Notes: generated by a model from the letters alone, not told the origin. Counted from the stretch's first letter, positions 1 through 8,068 are shown. The stretch: DNA of 64,000 nucleotides from Vibrio nitrifigilis (GCF_015686695.1 NZ_JADPMR010000004.1:868001-932000); one strand, 5' to 3'. Numbers and translations are program-made.

Positions 1-222
1 ACTGATCTGAACTTGGCGACCATCTTGCATGCGCGATACCAAGATATCGCGCTTTGTTGCTGTAGGGTATTGAGTATTAATTTGTTCTAGAGTGAAGCCA
101 TCTAAAGCACCAAATTCGAGTACTTTCACGTTACTCCCGAGTAAAACTGCAAGGTCTGCATGCAAATCAAGTCTAGGTGCTTGACCAATCGTAACAATCG
201 CTAACGTGGATTGCTTACTCAT
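1..222 (-). CDS. AroM-like protein, N-terminal part (cut by window edge)
   Basis: The minus strand from 222 reads MSKQSTLAIVTIGQAPRLDL and stays open to the window edge, giving 74 codons of the N-terminus. The TIGQAPR start is characteristic of the AroM family, whose biochemical role is unsettled; the name comes from the E. coli aroL region. The ATG overlaps the TGA of the upstream DUF1177 gene by one base (TGATG), so the two are probably translationally coupled. The C-terminal part lies outside the window, so completeness cannot be judged. Family call from the N-terminus only. Confidence 0.7.
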   Translation of the reverse strand, partial: MSKQSTLAIVTIGQAPRLDLHADLAVLLGSNVKVLEFGALDGFTLEQINTQYPTATKRDILVSRMQDGRQVQIS

Positions 223-1163
223 CACGCTTCCTTACCCGGAGTTTGGAAATGAACGTTAGAACCATAACGAGATTGAATGGCGTCAAACTCTGCTTGATCA
301 ACAAATTGGCAAATTCCCTGACCCAAATCTTTTGCAACTTCGACCGCAAGGCGAGCAGCTTGCTCAATATCGACTTCATGACTAGCGCCTGTCGCACATC
401 CGGCAATAGCAACAGCAGTAGACAGTGCGACACCAATAACTGGTTTATCAGTCGCAACCGATGGTTGCAGAATGCTGTTAAGATGGTAAAGCGTATTACC
501 ATATGGAGTGATGTCTTGCTGGCTTAGTGCAAATACATTGGCCATTTGACCTGTGACTCGCTCAACCACATTGACCACACTTTCACTCACTTTAAGAATA
601 TAGCCTTGGCAAACCGTCGGAGAAATTGCAATACCACGGTAGTTCATGATGCGATTGCCTTTAGTGGTATCAATGGACAAAATAGCATCCATATCAGCAT
701 CCACTTCGTGTTCCCATGTATCTTCCATGGTAATCGGAGAGTCCATAAATGGTACTGGGTAGTGCTCTCGCGTTGGGGCATCTGGACAGATATGGGTTGT
801 TACAATCACATCCCCCGGCAGAGTATCGCCATATGACGCCATACGAACTAACTTAGCCGCAGCCGCCATAGCAGACAGCGCACCATCGCCATCTGAAACA
901 AAACCGGTAATGTCAGGACGAGCGCCAATTCCACCCAAACGGCCAATAATGCCTAATGTCGGTGCATTGCCACCTTTCGATTTACCGTTAGAACCAGGAA
1001 TCAGAATCTTGATAAAATCACTGGCACCTTTATCTGAAGTCAGGCAATTGATGGTGATCTGATCTTCACTGGCACCTTGCTCGCAAAGATAATCTTTAAC
1101 CACGGCACCACTTGCTGATGGCATATCCAGTAGTTCATGTAATTCCATAACTTGCTTGAGCAT
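222..1163 (-). CDS. DUF1177 family protein
   Basis: A 313-residue soluble protein starting MLKQVMELHELLDMPSASG, preceded by GGAAG seven bases upstream of the ATG. I recognise the DUF1177 family by its overall sequence, including the glycine-rich stretch around residues 85-100 and a His/Asp-containing segment near 125-150. The function is unknown. The active-site-like histidines and acidic residues (TTHICPDAPTREHYPVPFMD) would suit a metal-dependent hydrolase, but that is inference. It overlaps the AroM-like gene downstream by one base and is divergent from a LysR regulator 99 bp away, which suggests a small regulated catabolic or transport operon continuing off the window. Confidence 0.75.
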   Translation of the reverse strand: MLKQVMELHELLDMPSASGAVVKDYLCEQGASEDQITINCLTSDKGASDFIKILIPGSNGKSKGGNAPTLGIIGRLGGIGARPDITGFVSDGDGALSAMAAAAKLVRMASYGDTLPGDVIVTTHICPDAPTREHYPVPFMDSPITMEDTWEHEVDADMDAILSIDTTKGNRIMNYRGIAISPTVCQGYILKVSESVVNVVERVTGQMANVFALSQQDITPYGNTLYHLNSILQPSVATDKPVIGVALSTAVAIAGCATGASHEVDIEQAARLAVEVAKDLGQGICQFVDQAEFDAIQSRYGSNVHFQTPGKEA

Positions 1164-1202
1164 ATTTTTCTTCCGTGCAGTTTTTCAAAAATGTCGTTCG
1201 AT

Positions 1203-1218
1203 AATAAACAGTTTTATT
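1203..1218. promoter_or_regulatory. Inverted repeat between DUF1177 and LysR genes, candidate operator
   Basis: AATAAA-CAGT-TTTATT is a perfect 6+6 inverted repeat in the 99-bp divergent intergenic region. LysR proteins usually bind AT-rich dyads in such positions and control both themselves and the neighbouring operon. The dyad is short and AT-rich, so chance is possible. Confidence 0.35.
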
Positions 1219-1262
1219 GATAGGATAAATTTGAATACACTATGGATTAATAGAAAAACTTT

Positions 1263-2177
1263 ATGAATATTTCATCTCGGCAGTTAGAAGCGTTTTTAAA
1301 AGTCGCTGAATTAGAAAGTTTTACTGAAGCAGCGGAGAAGCTTCACCTCACCCAACCTTCACTTAGCAGCCAAATTAGGCAATTAGAACATACGCTTAGA
1401 ATAAAGTTATTTGCGCGTACAACGCGTAAAGTGGTGTTAACTGAAGCTGGAGCGACATTTCTTCCTGCTGCAGAGCGCACCATAAATCGCCTAAATAGTG
1501 CGTTAAGAGATATGCACAATCTTGCTGACGGACAAACTGGACGCGTCAGTTTTGCGGCATTATTAACCGTTGGCGCCAGCTTAATTCCAGCGGCGATGGC
1601 CGAATTTCAACAAAAATTCCCGTTGATCACTCTCGAATACATTGAAGAAAGCGACGAGCCGATTTATAAGCAAGTGGCAAATGGTGATATTGACTTTGGT
1701 ATAAGCGCTCTGCCGAGACCAATCGAAGACATCAATTTTACGCCCATTTATAAAGATTACCTCTATTTTGTCTGCTCACCCCGCCATCCACTAGCAGAGA
1801 GCAAGGAAGTGAGCTGGCAACAAATCGTTCAATCCCCTTTTATTGCCATGCAAGGAGGAACCAGTATGCGTATGTTAATGGAAAGAGGGTTCGCAATGAC
1901 GGATGTCATGATGGAGCCGGTCCAAACCGCTGTGTATCAATCAACAATACTTGGCATGGTAGCGTGTGATTTGGGGGTCAGTGTTTTACCCTCTTCACTA
2001 AAATTAATGTTCGAACGCAATGATGTGTGCCTAATCCCAATAAAAGAAAGACTCTTTCGCGATATTGGTTTGATGGTCTCCAAAAGTCGTCCGCTCTCAA
2101 AAGCAGCTCAAACACTGGTCGATGTGATCTATGATGTCGTTGGGCAAAACCGTAATTTACTACCGCGCCCTGATTAA
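1263..2177 (+). CDS. LysR-family transcriptional regulator
   Basis: 304 residues. The N-terminal winged HTH spans about residues 1-60 (SSRQLEAFLKVAELESFTEA, then LTQPSLSSQIRQLE and LFARTTRKVVLTEAG). The C-terminal part is a periplasmic-binding-protein-like effector domain (about 90-295). The gene diverges from the DUF1177/AroM-like pair, the usual arrangement for a LysR activator of the adjacent operon. The inducer cannot be told from sequence. The gene is followed by a decayed copy of the dispersed palindromic repeat. Confidence 0.92.
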   Translation: MNISSRQLEAFLKVAELESFTEAAEKLHLTQPSLSSQIRQLEHTLRIKLFARTTRKVVLTEAGATFLPAAERTINRLNSALRDMHNLADGQTGRVSFAALLTVGASLIPAAMAEFQQKFPLITLEYIEESDEPIYKQVANGDIDFGISALPRPIEDINFTPIYKDYLYFVCSPRHPLAESKEVSWQQIVQSPFIAMQGGTSMRMLMERGFAMTDVMMEPVQTAVYQSTILGMVACDLGVSVLPSSLKLMFERNDVCLIPIKERLFRDIGLMVSKSRPLSKAAQTLVDVIYDVVGQNRNLLPRPD

Positions 2178-2192
2178 TATTCAGCGCATGTC

Positions 2193-2268
2193 CCCCAAAT
2201 GTTCTCAAGATACAAGATTCAGAGCAAATACGTTGGCGCTGAAACAGCATTATAAGGTTACTTGAGTA
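2193..2268. repeat. Decayed copy of dispersed palindromic repeat (compact type)
   Basis: This stretch matches the compact copy at 40885-40961 in order and orientation: CCCAAAT, CTCAAGATACAAGATTCAGA, GCGCTGAAACAGCAT, then a degenerate right end (TTACTTGAGTA). The ends have lost complementarity, so it is an old copy. It lies just after the LysR gene. Confidence 0.7.
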
Positions 2269-2269
2269 T

Positions 2270-2294
2270 AAAAAAGACAGAACCTTACGTTCTG
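2270..2294 (-). terminator. Rho-independent terminator of the SH3 gene
   Basis: On the minus strand CAGAAC-GTAAG-GTTCTG is followed by TCTTTTTT. It lies about 30 bases past the stop of the SH3-domain gene, so it very likely ends that transcript. Confidence 0.7.
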
Positions 2295-2324
2295 CCAGTA
2301 TTACGGTTTGTTTGCACGAAGAAT

Positions 2325-2777
2325 CTAAGGCAGCTTAACAATAAAGTTAGCGCTCACCCATTGATAATGACCATCGAAGTAGATTTCTGCCCAACCGTTT
2401 GCCACTTTTAACACCTGGACATGTTCTCCACGTTTTAGATGGCCGATAATTGGTGCACCAGGACGAGGATTCGCACGTACATTCAATGCGTTAGCACGAA
2501 CTTGGTATGGATGATGAGGGCCTTTAGGTTTAGCATGCGCCACCTTCTTAGCAGCATGATGCTTAGCTTTTGGCTGATGTGTTACTTTATGTCCCGCATT
2601 GCTCTTTGGTGTTGCTTTGTTCGCATGACCATTGCCTGGTTGACTGTGATTTGGCTGCGCTTTTTGCTGCTGAGCAGGTTGAGTCTGACATGGCTGACCT
2701 TGCTGGCATGGAGCGGCAGTTGCAGCAGTGGTTCCTATTGCGCTAAGTACAGCGATCAAAAGTAATTGTTTACGCAC
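2325..2777 (-). CDS. Exported bacterial SH3-domain protein with His/Lys/Pro-rich linker
   Basis: 150 residues. A signal peptide (MRKQLLLIAVLSAIGTTAAT, cleavage near A21) is followed by a low-complexity Gln/His/Lys/Ala/Pro linker (about 25-90). A single bacterial SH3 domain follows (about 93-150: NVRANPRPG, IGHLKRGEHVQVL, NGWAEI, WVSANFI). Such periplasmic SH3 proteins often bind cell-wall peptides or act as peptidoglycan-hydrolase accessories; no catalytic domain is present here. The basic, histidine-rich linker might bind anionic polymers or metal, which is inference. It is monocistronic, with its own terminator. Confidence 0.75.
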   Translation of the reverse strand: MRKQLLLIAVLSAIGTTAATAAPCQQGQPCQTQPAQQQKAQPNHSQPGNGHANKATPKSNAGHKVTHQPKAKHHAAKKVAHAKPKGPHHPYQVRANALNVRANPRPGAPIIGHLKRGEHVQVLKVANGWAEIYFDGHYQWVSANFIVKLP

Positions 2778-2969
2778 TCTATTCTCCTACATTGAAACTT
2801 TGCCAGTTTCACGATTTGTTCTTTATACGATAGGCAATACATTAACATTGATAGATTGGAATGCTAGCACCAAAAGTATTATTAACAATGAGTTGACTGA
2901 TACGCTGCATCTGTAGCCGTTTACGTCAAATTGGTGTAATTACAGGGTTAGAGATTTAAAAAAGACGCC

Positions 2970-3209
2970 TTATTTTCTCTGAGCCTTTACTTTGTTGACC
3001 TTCATCTTCCATTTAAAAAAACCAGAAAGTCCTGAAGCCAACATAAACACTATCAGTGATATTCCAATGCCATCGAGCAAACCACGGTGATACATAAAAT
3101 GGGACAGTACTTGAAATAACAATGCAATCGGAATCCCTCGTGCGAGCATATCTTTAATCAGGATTTGCTTAAAAATAGAAGAATTGAATTTGAGTTGAAC
3201 TTGCTCCAT
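2970..3209 (-). CDS. Small membrane protein, unknown function
   Basis: 79 residues starting MEQVQLKFNSSIFKQ. This start was chosen because a strong AGGAGG lies five bases upstream of the ATG; a longer in-frame reading exists but has no such site. Two hydrophobic segments (about 27-42 and 47-65) are followed by a strongly basic tail (KWKMKVNKVKAQRK), suggesting a two-pass inner-membrane protein with a cytoplasmic C-terminus. I do not recognise the family. It sits alone downstream of the ectoine operon on the same strand. Confidence 0.6.
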   Translation of the reverse strand: MEQVQLKFNSSIFKQILIKDMLARGIPIALLFQVLSHFMYHRGLLDGIGISLIVFMLASGLSGFFKWKMKVNKVKAQRK

Positions 3210-3366
3210 GTGTTCCTCCTGAACAACCATACCTTGGCCCAAACTAACCAATGTAACTCACGTTAACATACTGTTTAATATCGCCAAACTTGGTTATAAA
3301 GGATAACGCTGTTTCTGAATTGGTTCCACAACAGAATCGCCATCTTTTCTATCGCATCGCGCACAA

Positions 3367-3393
3367 TAAAAAATGCAGCCGATTGGCTGCATA
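3367..3393 (-). terminator. Terminator of the ectoine operon
   Basis: On the minus strand GCAGCC-AATC-GGCTGC is followed by ATTTTTTATT. It lies 20-40 bases past the ask stop codon and so closes the ectABC-ask transcript. Confidence 0.8.
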
Positions 3394-3409
3394 TAATCGT
3401 AATGCATTA

Positions 3410-4837
3410 TTAAGCTGCTTGCACCGTCGGAGATTTTTTCTTTGTACCAGAGCCAATCAATCGTTTGTGTAACGCACAGATAGCACTATGATAATCGTTA
3501 TCCTCAACGACGTACTGAACATTGACATTGCGCATTGAAGAATACGCCGCCATAGGGTCAATACCGACTTCCATCAATGCTTGCATACCACAGCTTAATG
3601 TAGCGTTAGTATTCATATAAGCTCCAATGGCTGATATTAAGGCAACCATCCTTCCGCTGGTTTTTGCATTCGGACAGTACTGCTTAGTACGGGCTAACAC
3701 ACGGTTTAATGCCGGAGTACTTCCACTTAAAAAATAGGTCATCGAATTGGCATTCATCTCATTCCCCATCAAGCGGACTTTTTCATCAGAAATAATTTCC
3801 ATAACATCGTAGCTCACGCTATCTGTTTTACCGACCATACTTTGATCGAACAGATGCAATGCAAACACTTTGTCACGTCCGGCGATGATTTCTACCTGCT
3901 CGTCATCAGTACGGAACCGATCGGCTATCAAGGTACCCGGATGATCCGGTTCGAACGTATTTTTTATCCTCAAATCAATACCTTTCTGACGTAACCCTGC
4001 GGCGGCGTTAGGATGAATCGCTTCCATGCCTAAGTTAGCAAGTTGATCTGCCACATCATAGTTAGTTTGCCCCATTGGACGAACATGTTCAGGACCAACA
4101 ATACATGGGTCTGCGCTGCTCAAATGATACTCTTTGTGAATGATCGCCTCGCTTGCTCCCATTAAAGCGGCGATACGACTGAACGTCATTTCACTGTAGC
4201 CACGATCATAGGTCTGCATCAAGCCTTCTTGGCAATGAGCGTAACCAGTAACAATGGGTAACTCGTTGCTTAAATCAATATTGGCGAACGCCTTTAAAAT
4301 CACCTTATCCAACGATTCACTCTGCCCTTGGTTCCAACCAGACAGGTCAATAAAACGAGCGTTTATATTTAAGCTTTGCAGTTTTTGCACCGTGTTATAA
4401 GCGCTGTGAGCCTCTCCCAGCGAAGAGAGAAATTCACGGATCTGAGGGAGATATTGGCGTAGACTGAACTGACCGAATTCACAGGTTTGCAATAAACTAT
4501 GTATACATTCAATTGCATCAGCGACGCGTGCACGCAAAAATTTATCAGCTTGAATGCGCACCATTGGATCTGCAAATAGGTTTTCATTAATTAGCAGCAT
4601 GCGCTGCTCTAATTGATACATTGCGTCTTGCCAATTCTCATCACCATTGGCAACCATCTGGTAGATACCTGGTTTGCCGGTTTTTTTGCATTCTAATAGC
4701 GCGTTGGTCATCCCAGAGTAGGCAGACACAACGAACACACGATGATAAGGGTTACTCGGCTTTAAAAATATATTATCGAGAACGGCATCAAATGCCGACA
4801 TCGACGTACCACCGATTTTTTCTACGGTGAAAGACAT
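3410..4837 (-). CDS. ask: Aspartate kinase of the ectoine operon
   Basis: 475 residues. The N-terminal kinase signature is present (VEKIGGTSMSAF, about residues 5-16), with an amino-acid-kinase domain and a C-terminal ACT-like regulatory part (KVRLMGNEMNAN, SSMRNVNVQYVVEDND). It phosphorylates aspartate, the first step toward aspartate semialdehyde, the ectoine precursor. Ectoine-linked paralogues of this kind are known to be specialised and weakly feedback-inhibited. It is the last gene of ectA-ectB-ectC-ask. GGAG lies upstream of the ATG. A strong hairpin separates it from ectC. Confidence 0.93.
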   Translation of the reverse strand: MSFTVEKIGGTSMSAFDAVLDNIFLKPSNPYHRVFVVSAYSGMTNALLECKKTGKPGIYQMVANGDENWQDAMYQLEQRMLLINENLFADPMVRIQADKFLRARVADAIECIHSLLQTCEFGQFSLRQYLPQIREFLSSLGEAHSAYNTVQKLQSLNINARFIDLSGWNQGQSESLDKVILKAFANIDLSNELPIVTGYAHCQEGLMQTYDRGYSEMTFSRIAALMGASEAIIHKEYHLSSADPCIVGPEHVRPMGQTNYDVADQLANLGMEAIHPNAAAGLRQKGIDLRIKNTFEPDHPGTLIADRFRTDDEQVEIIAGRDKVFALHLFDQSMVGKTDSVSYDVMEIISDEKVRLMGNEMNANSMTYFLSGSTPALNRVLARTKQYCPNAKTSGRMVALISAIGAYMNTNATLSCGMQALMEVGIDPMAAYSSMRNVNVQYVVEDNDYHSAICALHKRLIGSGTKKKSPTVQAA

Positions 4838-4882
4838 GGAGTCTCCTTTAATGATTGACAGTTTGTAAAGAGCGAAACAATC

Positions 4883-4904
4883 GGGCCGTGAATAGTCACG
4901 GCCC
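4883..4904 (-). promoter_or_regulatory. Strong intercistronic hairpin between ectC and ask
   Basis: GGGCCGTGA-ATAG-TCACGGCCC is a perfect 9-bp GC-rich stem with a four-base loop, between the ectC stop and the ask start. No U-tract follows on the minus strand (GATTGTTTC), so it is not a classical terminator. A role in mRNA end protection or partial attenuation is more likely, lowering ask relative to ectABC. Confidence 0.5.
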
Positions 4905-4918
4905 CACGTATATCTCTA

Positions 4919-5305
4919 CTAGTCAACTAATGGATACACACCATCTTTATCATGAGTTTCAGCACCAGTCAGTGGTGGGTTGAACACACAAGCCATCACC
5001 ATATCGCCTTTTTTATGAGCACGTAAATAGTGCTCATCATGCTTATCTAACACATACAATGTGCCAGGTTTAATCGGATAACGTTTTCCGCCGACAACTT
5101 CAATTTCACCTTCTCCCGACATGCAATAAACGGATTCCAAGTGATTTTTGTAATGAATATGGGTATCCGTTCCTTTGTAAATCGTTGTGATATGGAATGA
5201 AAAGCCCATTTGATCTTCTTTGAGTATCATACGGGTGCTTTCCCACGTTTCAGCCACTACTCGACGTTCACTCTGTTCGCATTCTTGTAAAGTTCGTACA
5301 ATCAT
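4919..5305 (-). CDS. ectC: L-ectoine synthase
   Basis: 128 residues, the usual length. It starts MIVRTLQECEQSERRV and has the cupin-fold signatures of EctC (HYKNHLESVYCMSGEGEIE, DKHDEHYLRAHKKGDM, CVFNPPLTG). It cyclises N-gamma-acetyl-diaminobutyrate to ectoine in the cytoplasm, using a metal held in the cupin barrel. It is third in the operon, 58 bp after ectB. The window shows no ectD hydroxylase, so hydroxyectoine is not made from this locus. Confidence 0.96.
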   Translation of the reverse strand: MIVRTLQECEQSERRVVAETWESTRMILKEDQMGFSFHITTIYKGTDTHIHYKNHLESVYCMSGEGEIEVVGGKRYPIKPGTLYVLDKHDEHYLRAHKKGDMVMACVFNPPLTGAETHDKDGVYPLVD

Positions 5306-5363
5306 TAACTTTTCCTGTTATTTGTTTTCATTAAATGAGAGATATAAATGATGCTGCAATCGG

Positions 5364-6629
5364 CTAAGATGCCTGCTTGATCAGACGGGGAGCCACTTTG
5401 TCCACAGCTGATTTAAAGATCGCCAACCCTTTATCGAGTTCGCTTGCGGTGATCGTTAATGGACAAAAGAACTTAATGACTTCATCATCCGGTCCGGCAG
5501 TTTCGATCACCATTCCCTGATGAAAACATTCTTGGGTAATCTGATGCGCGACATCACCATCAAGACATTCAATGCCTTGCATTAACCCACGTCCTTTCAC
5601 ACCGTTAAACAGTGATGAATATTGCTGAGAGACTTTTTCAATGCATTGCGTTACTTGAGATGCTCGTTGATCAATATGTTGAGCAAATTTGTCATCCGCC
5701 CAATACGTCTCTAATGCTTTGGCCGCCGTCACAAACGCATGGTTATTGCCGCGAAATGTGCCGTTATGTTCACCGGGTTTCCATACATCATATTGTGGTT
5801 TATAAAGCACAACCGCTAGAGGCAGACCATAACCACCAATTGATTTGGAAAGCGTAACGATATCCGGTTTAATTTCTGCTGGTTCAAAACTAAAGAACGT
5901 GCCCGTGCGGCCACAGCCCGCTTGAATATCATCAACAATCAATAAAATATCGTGTTGTTTACAAATGTCACTTAGACGGCGTAACCACTGCGGTGAAGCT
6001 GCATTTAACCCACCTTCTCCTTGAACCACCTCGACAATCACTCCGGCTGGTTTATCTAAACCTGATGAATTGTCATCGAGCATTGCCGAGAATAGTGATA
6101 AGCCATCAGTATCTGCGTAGCCTTCATAAGGGATACGAGTGACTCCGTTTAAAGACATGCCAGCACCGCCACGATGGTGCTGATTTCCCGTTACGGCTAA
6201 TGCCCCCAGAGAACAACCATGGAAACCATTCGTGAATGAAACAATGTTGGTTCTCCCGGTAACTTTACGTGCAAGTTTAATAGCGGCCTCAACAGCATTC
6301 GTTCCTGTTGGCCCAGTAAACTGCACTTTATAATCCAGCCGACGTGGCGCAAAAATATATCGCTGCATCGCCAGCAGAAATTGAGCTTTGGCATCTGAAT
6401 GCATATCCAGACCGTGGGTCAGGCCATCTTGTTCTATATATTCCAATAACGCTTGCTTCAATATGTCATTGTTATGCCCGTAATTGAGGGAGCCAGCGCC
6501 AGCAAGAAAATCGAGGTAAGCATCACCTTCTTTGGTATAGAGGTGGCTTCCCTTGGCAGTAGAAAACACAACTGGAAAGTTGTTAGCGTAAGACTGAACA
6601 TTCGATTCTTTCTGAGTAAATATATCCAT
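5364..6629 (-). CDS. ectB: Diaminobutyrate-2-oxoglutarate transaminase
   Basis: 421 residues from MDIFTQKESNVQSY, the standard EctB length. An upstream in-frame extension of 45 residues overlaps ectA and does not resemble the family, so I reject it. It is a PLP-dependent class III aminotransferase. Visible motifs are FLAGAGSLNYGHNN, FTGPTGTNAVEAAIKLARK, LIVDDIQAGCGRTGTFFSFE and TLSKSIGGYGLP, with the PLP lysine in SKS. It converts aspartate semialdehyde and glutamate to diaminobutyrate. Second gene of the operon, 16 bp after ectA. Confidence 0.96.
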   Translation of the reverse strand: MDIFTQKESNVQSYANNFPVVFSTAKGSHLYTKEGDAYLDFLAGAGSLNYGHNNDILKQALLEYIEQDGLTHGLDMHSDAKAQFLLAMQRYIFAPRRLDYKVQFTGPTGTNAVEAAIKLARKVTGRTNIVSFTNGFHGCSLGALAVTGNQHHRGGAGMSLNGVTRIPYEGYADTDGLSLFSAMLDDNSSGLDKPAGVIVEVVQGEGGLNAASPQWLRRLSDICKQHDILLIVDDIQAGCGRTGTFFSFEPAEIKPDIVTLSKSIGGYGLPLAVVLYKPQYDVWKPGEHNGTFRGNNHAFVTAAKALETYWADDKFAQHIDQRASQVTQCIEKVSQQYSSLFNGVKGRGLMQGIECLDGDVAHQITQECFHQGMVIETAGPDDEVIKFFCPLTITASELDKGLAIFKSAVDKVAPRLIKQAS

Positions 6630-6645
6630 AGTAATGGTGTTACCC

Positions 6646-7194
6646 TTATTGTTGTTTACGTGAATTAAGAGGAATTCGAAACAGATATTCGGTGTCGTGT
6701 TCGCCACAAAAATGGCGAGTTTGGTCAAGGAATGTAGTGACTTCACCCTGTTGGCCATGAGCACGTTCTAGCTTTTTGAACAAGCTCCAAGACCCTTGAT
6801 TATCGCGAGTAATCGTTGTTTCAATGGCCGTAATATCGTGTAACGTTTCCCTATTTAAAAGTTCATTCAACATATCGAAAGCCAAACCTTTGCCGCGGGC
6901 TTTGGGGTGAACCGCGACTTGCCATATAAACAATTCATCAGGTTGATCTGGCTTGCGATAGGCAGAAATAAAACCAGCAACTTGTCCTCGGTATTCCGCC
7001 ATAACGCATGTTTTGCGAAAGTGCGTCGACTGAAGAAAATTACAGTAAGCAGAATTTTCATCGAGCGGTGAACACTGCGCAATCAACGTGTGGATGGCGT
7101 GCCCGTCACTACGCTCGGGAGTTCGAAATGTCCAAGACTGTTGAACATTGTGCATTGTTTTTGGATATGCAACCCATGGTGATGTTGTAATCAT
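6646..7194 (-). CDS. ectA: L-2,4-diaminobutyrate acetyltransferase
   Basis: 182 residues, a GNAT-fold enzyme. The acetyl-CoA loop is visible (VHPKARGKGLAFDMLNELL, about residues 92-110) and the family motif TTITRDNQGSWSLFKKL lies further on. It acetylates diaminobutyrate for EctC. First gene of the operon; its promoter must lie in the AT-rich 7195-7440 region shared back to back with qrr. The start at 7194 has only a weak ribosome site. A second Met 13 codons in (7155) is an alternative. Confidence 0.94.
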   Translation of the reverse strand: MITTSPWVAYPKTMHNVQQSWTFRTPERSDGHAIHTLIAQCSPLDENSAYCNFLQSTHFRKTCVMAEYRGQVAGFISAYRKPDQPDELFIWQVAVHPKARGKGLAFDMLNELLNRETLHDITAIETTITRDNQGSWSLFKKLERAHGQQGEVTTFLDQTRHFCGEHDTEYLFRIPLNSRKQQ

Positions 7195-7447
7195 TATTAA
7201 CCACTTTTGTTTTGAACTCTAAACAATGTGTTTATTACACTAACAAACATAAATCGATTTTCAACCCCGGACTGATCACAAAAATTCAACATAAACGTGT
7301 AACACTTTGATTTTAATACACTTAAAATTATTAAAATAAAATAAGAACCTTTTGTTAAATGTTTTGACATATAAACAAAATACCATTCTAAAAAAGAAAT
7401 ACGAAACGTAATAGATATGTTAACCGTCACTAGCATTTTAGATAAAT

Positions 7448-7460
7448 TCGCAATTTGCAT
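7448..7460. promoter_or_regulatory. LuxO box 1 upstream of qrr
   Basis: TCGCAATTTGCAT compared with the recalled LuxO consensus TTGCA-N3-TGCAA has two mismatches (second and last base). It directly abuts the second box, giving two 13-bp units in tandem about 95-120 bp upstream of the sigma-54 promoter, where an enhancer-binding protein would sit. Confidence 0.7.
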
Positions 7461-7473
7461 TCGCAATTTGCAA
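7461..7473. promoter_or_regulatory. LuxO box 2 upstream of qrr
   Basis: TCGCAATTTGCAA differs from TTGCA-N3-TGCAA only at the second base. It is the better of the two tandem sites. Its location between ectA and qrr would also allow an effect on the divergent ect promoter, which is inference. Confidence 0.8.
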
Positions 7474-7556
7474 ACAAAAGTAAGAAGGGTAACGCTTAAG
7501 CGTCATTTTTTGGTAAAAAATAGCTAAAATAGAACGAAAATCGCCTTTAAAAAAGT

Positions 7557-7572
7557 TGGCACGGTATCTGCA
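7557..7572 (+). promoter_or_regulatory. Sigma-54 promoter of qrr
   Basis: TGGCAC-GGTAT-CTGCA matches the -24/-12 consensus TGGCAC-N5-TTGCA. The GG (7558-7559) and GC (7570-7571) doublets are 12 apart as required. The Qrr 5' end expected 12 bases after the GC falls at about 7583, exactly where the Qrr homology starts. Confidence 0.9.
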
Positions 7573-7582
7573 TTAATATTAG

Positions 7583-7688
7583 CGACCCTTATTAAGCCGA
7601 GGGTCACCTAGCCAACTGACGTTGTTAGTGAATAAAATTTGTTCACAAGTATATAAGCCAATCTTGATTTACGGTTGGCTCTTTTTTT
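7583..7688 (+). ncRNA. qrr: Qrr quorum-regulatory small RNA
   Basis: About 106 nt. Bases 7601-7632 carry the conserved Qrr core (GGGTCACCTAGCC followed by AACTGACGTTGTTAGTGAA), the part that pairs with luxR/hapR-type and aphA-type messages with the help of Hfq. Hairpin 1 forms between GACCCTT (7585-7591) and GAGGGTC. Another pairing is GTGAA/TTCAC. The last is the terminator (AGCCAATC at 7656-7663 with GGTTGGCT, then C and seven T). At low cell density phospho-LuxO and sigma-54 should activate it. Most vibrios have one to five Qrr genes; I cannot tell which this is. Confidence 0.95.
7656..7688 (+). terminator. Intrinsic terminator of qrr
   Basis: AGCCAATC pairs with GGTTGGCT (one G-U) and is followed by CTTTTTTT. 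It is the standard 3' end of Qrr RNAs and provides the Hfq-binding U tail. Confidence 0.9.
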
Positions 7689-7726
7689 ATGTATTGTGGA
7701 ATAAAACATCATCGAACCACACTCGA

Positions 7727-8068
7727 TTAGAGCTTATCTCTTAGAGCATCTGTCTTCGCCGCACAGATAAAATCATTGGTATGAAGCCCGTGTACCGAAT
7801 GAGTCCACCAAGTCACAACCACTTTACCCCATTCAAGTAAAATCGCTGGATGATGATTTTGTTGATCCGCCAAACCGGCAACTTGATCGCAAAATCGCCA
7901 TGCTTGCTTGTAGCCATTAAAGGTAAATATTTTTTCCAAGCACGGCTGCTCGTCGGTGTATGTGATTTGCCAACCATTAAGTTGGCTCAGATACTCTTGC
8001 TGCTCTTGTACCGATAAAGCGGTTTCTCCTTTGCCATAGCAAGGGACACATTTTAGTTCACTTAGCAT
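7727..8068 (-). CDS. phhB: Pterin-4a-carbinolamine dehydratase
   Basis: 113 residues from MLSELKCVPCYGKGE; AAGGAG lies upstream of this ATG. A longer in-frame reading overlaps phhA and is not family-like. The family motifs NGWQITY, QVAGLADQQNHHPAILLEW (catalytic HHP) and VVTWWTHSVHGLHTNDF are present. It dehydrates the 4a-hydroxy-pterin made by PhhA, regenerating the cofactor. It is cotranscribed with phhA, 16 bp downstream. Confidence 0.95.
   Translation of the reverse strand: MLSELKCVPCYGKGETALSVQEQQEYLSQLNGWQITYTDEQPCLEKIFTFNGYKQAWRFCDQVAGLADQQNHHPAILLEWGKVVVTWWTHSVHGLHTNDFICAAKTDALRDKL

Noticed and set aside
7228..7240. GTGT-TTATT-ACAC dyad upstream of ectA as a CosR/MarR operator
   Set aside because: Arms of only four bases in AT-rich DNA are too weak to claim without a known consensus.
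7197..7466. 89-codon minus-strand frame upstream of ectA
   Set aside because: It is very AT-rich, has no recognisable domain, runs into the LuxO box region and lies in the regulatory region of ectA and qrr.
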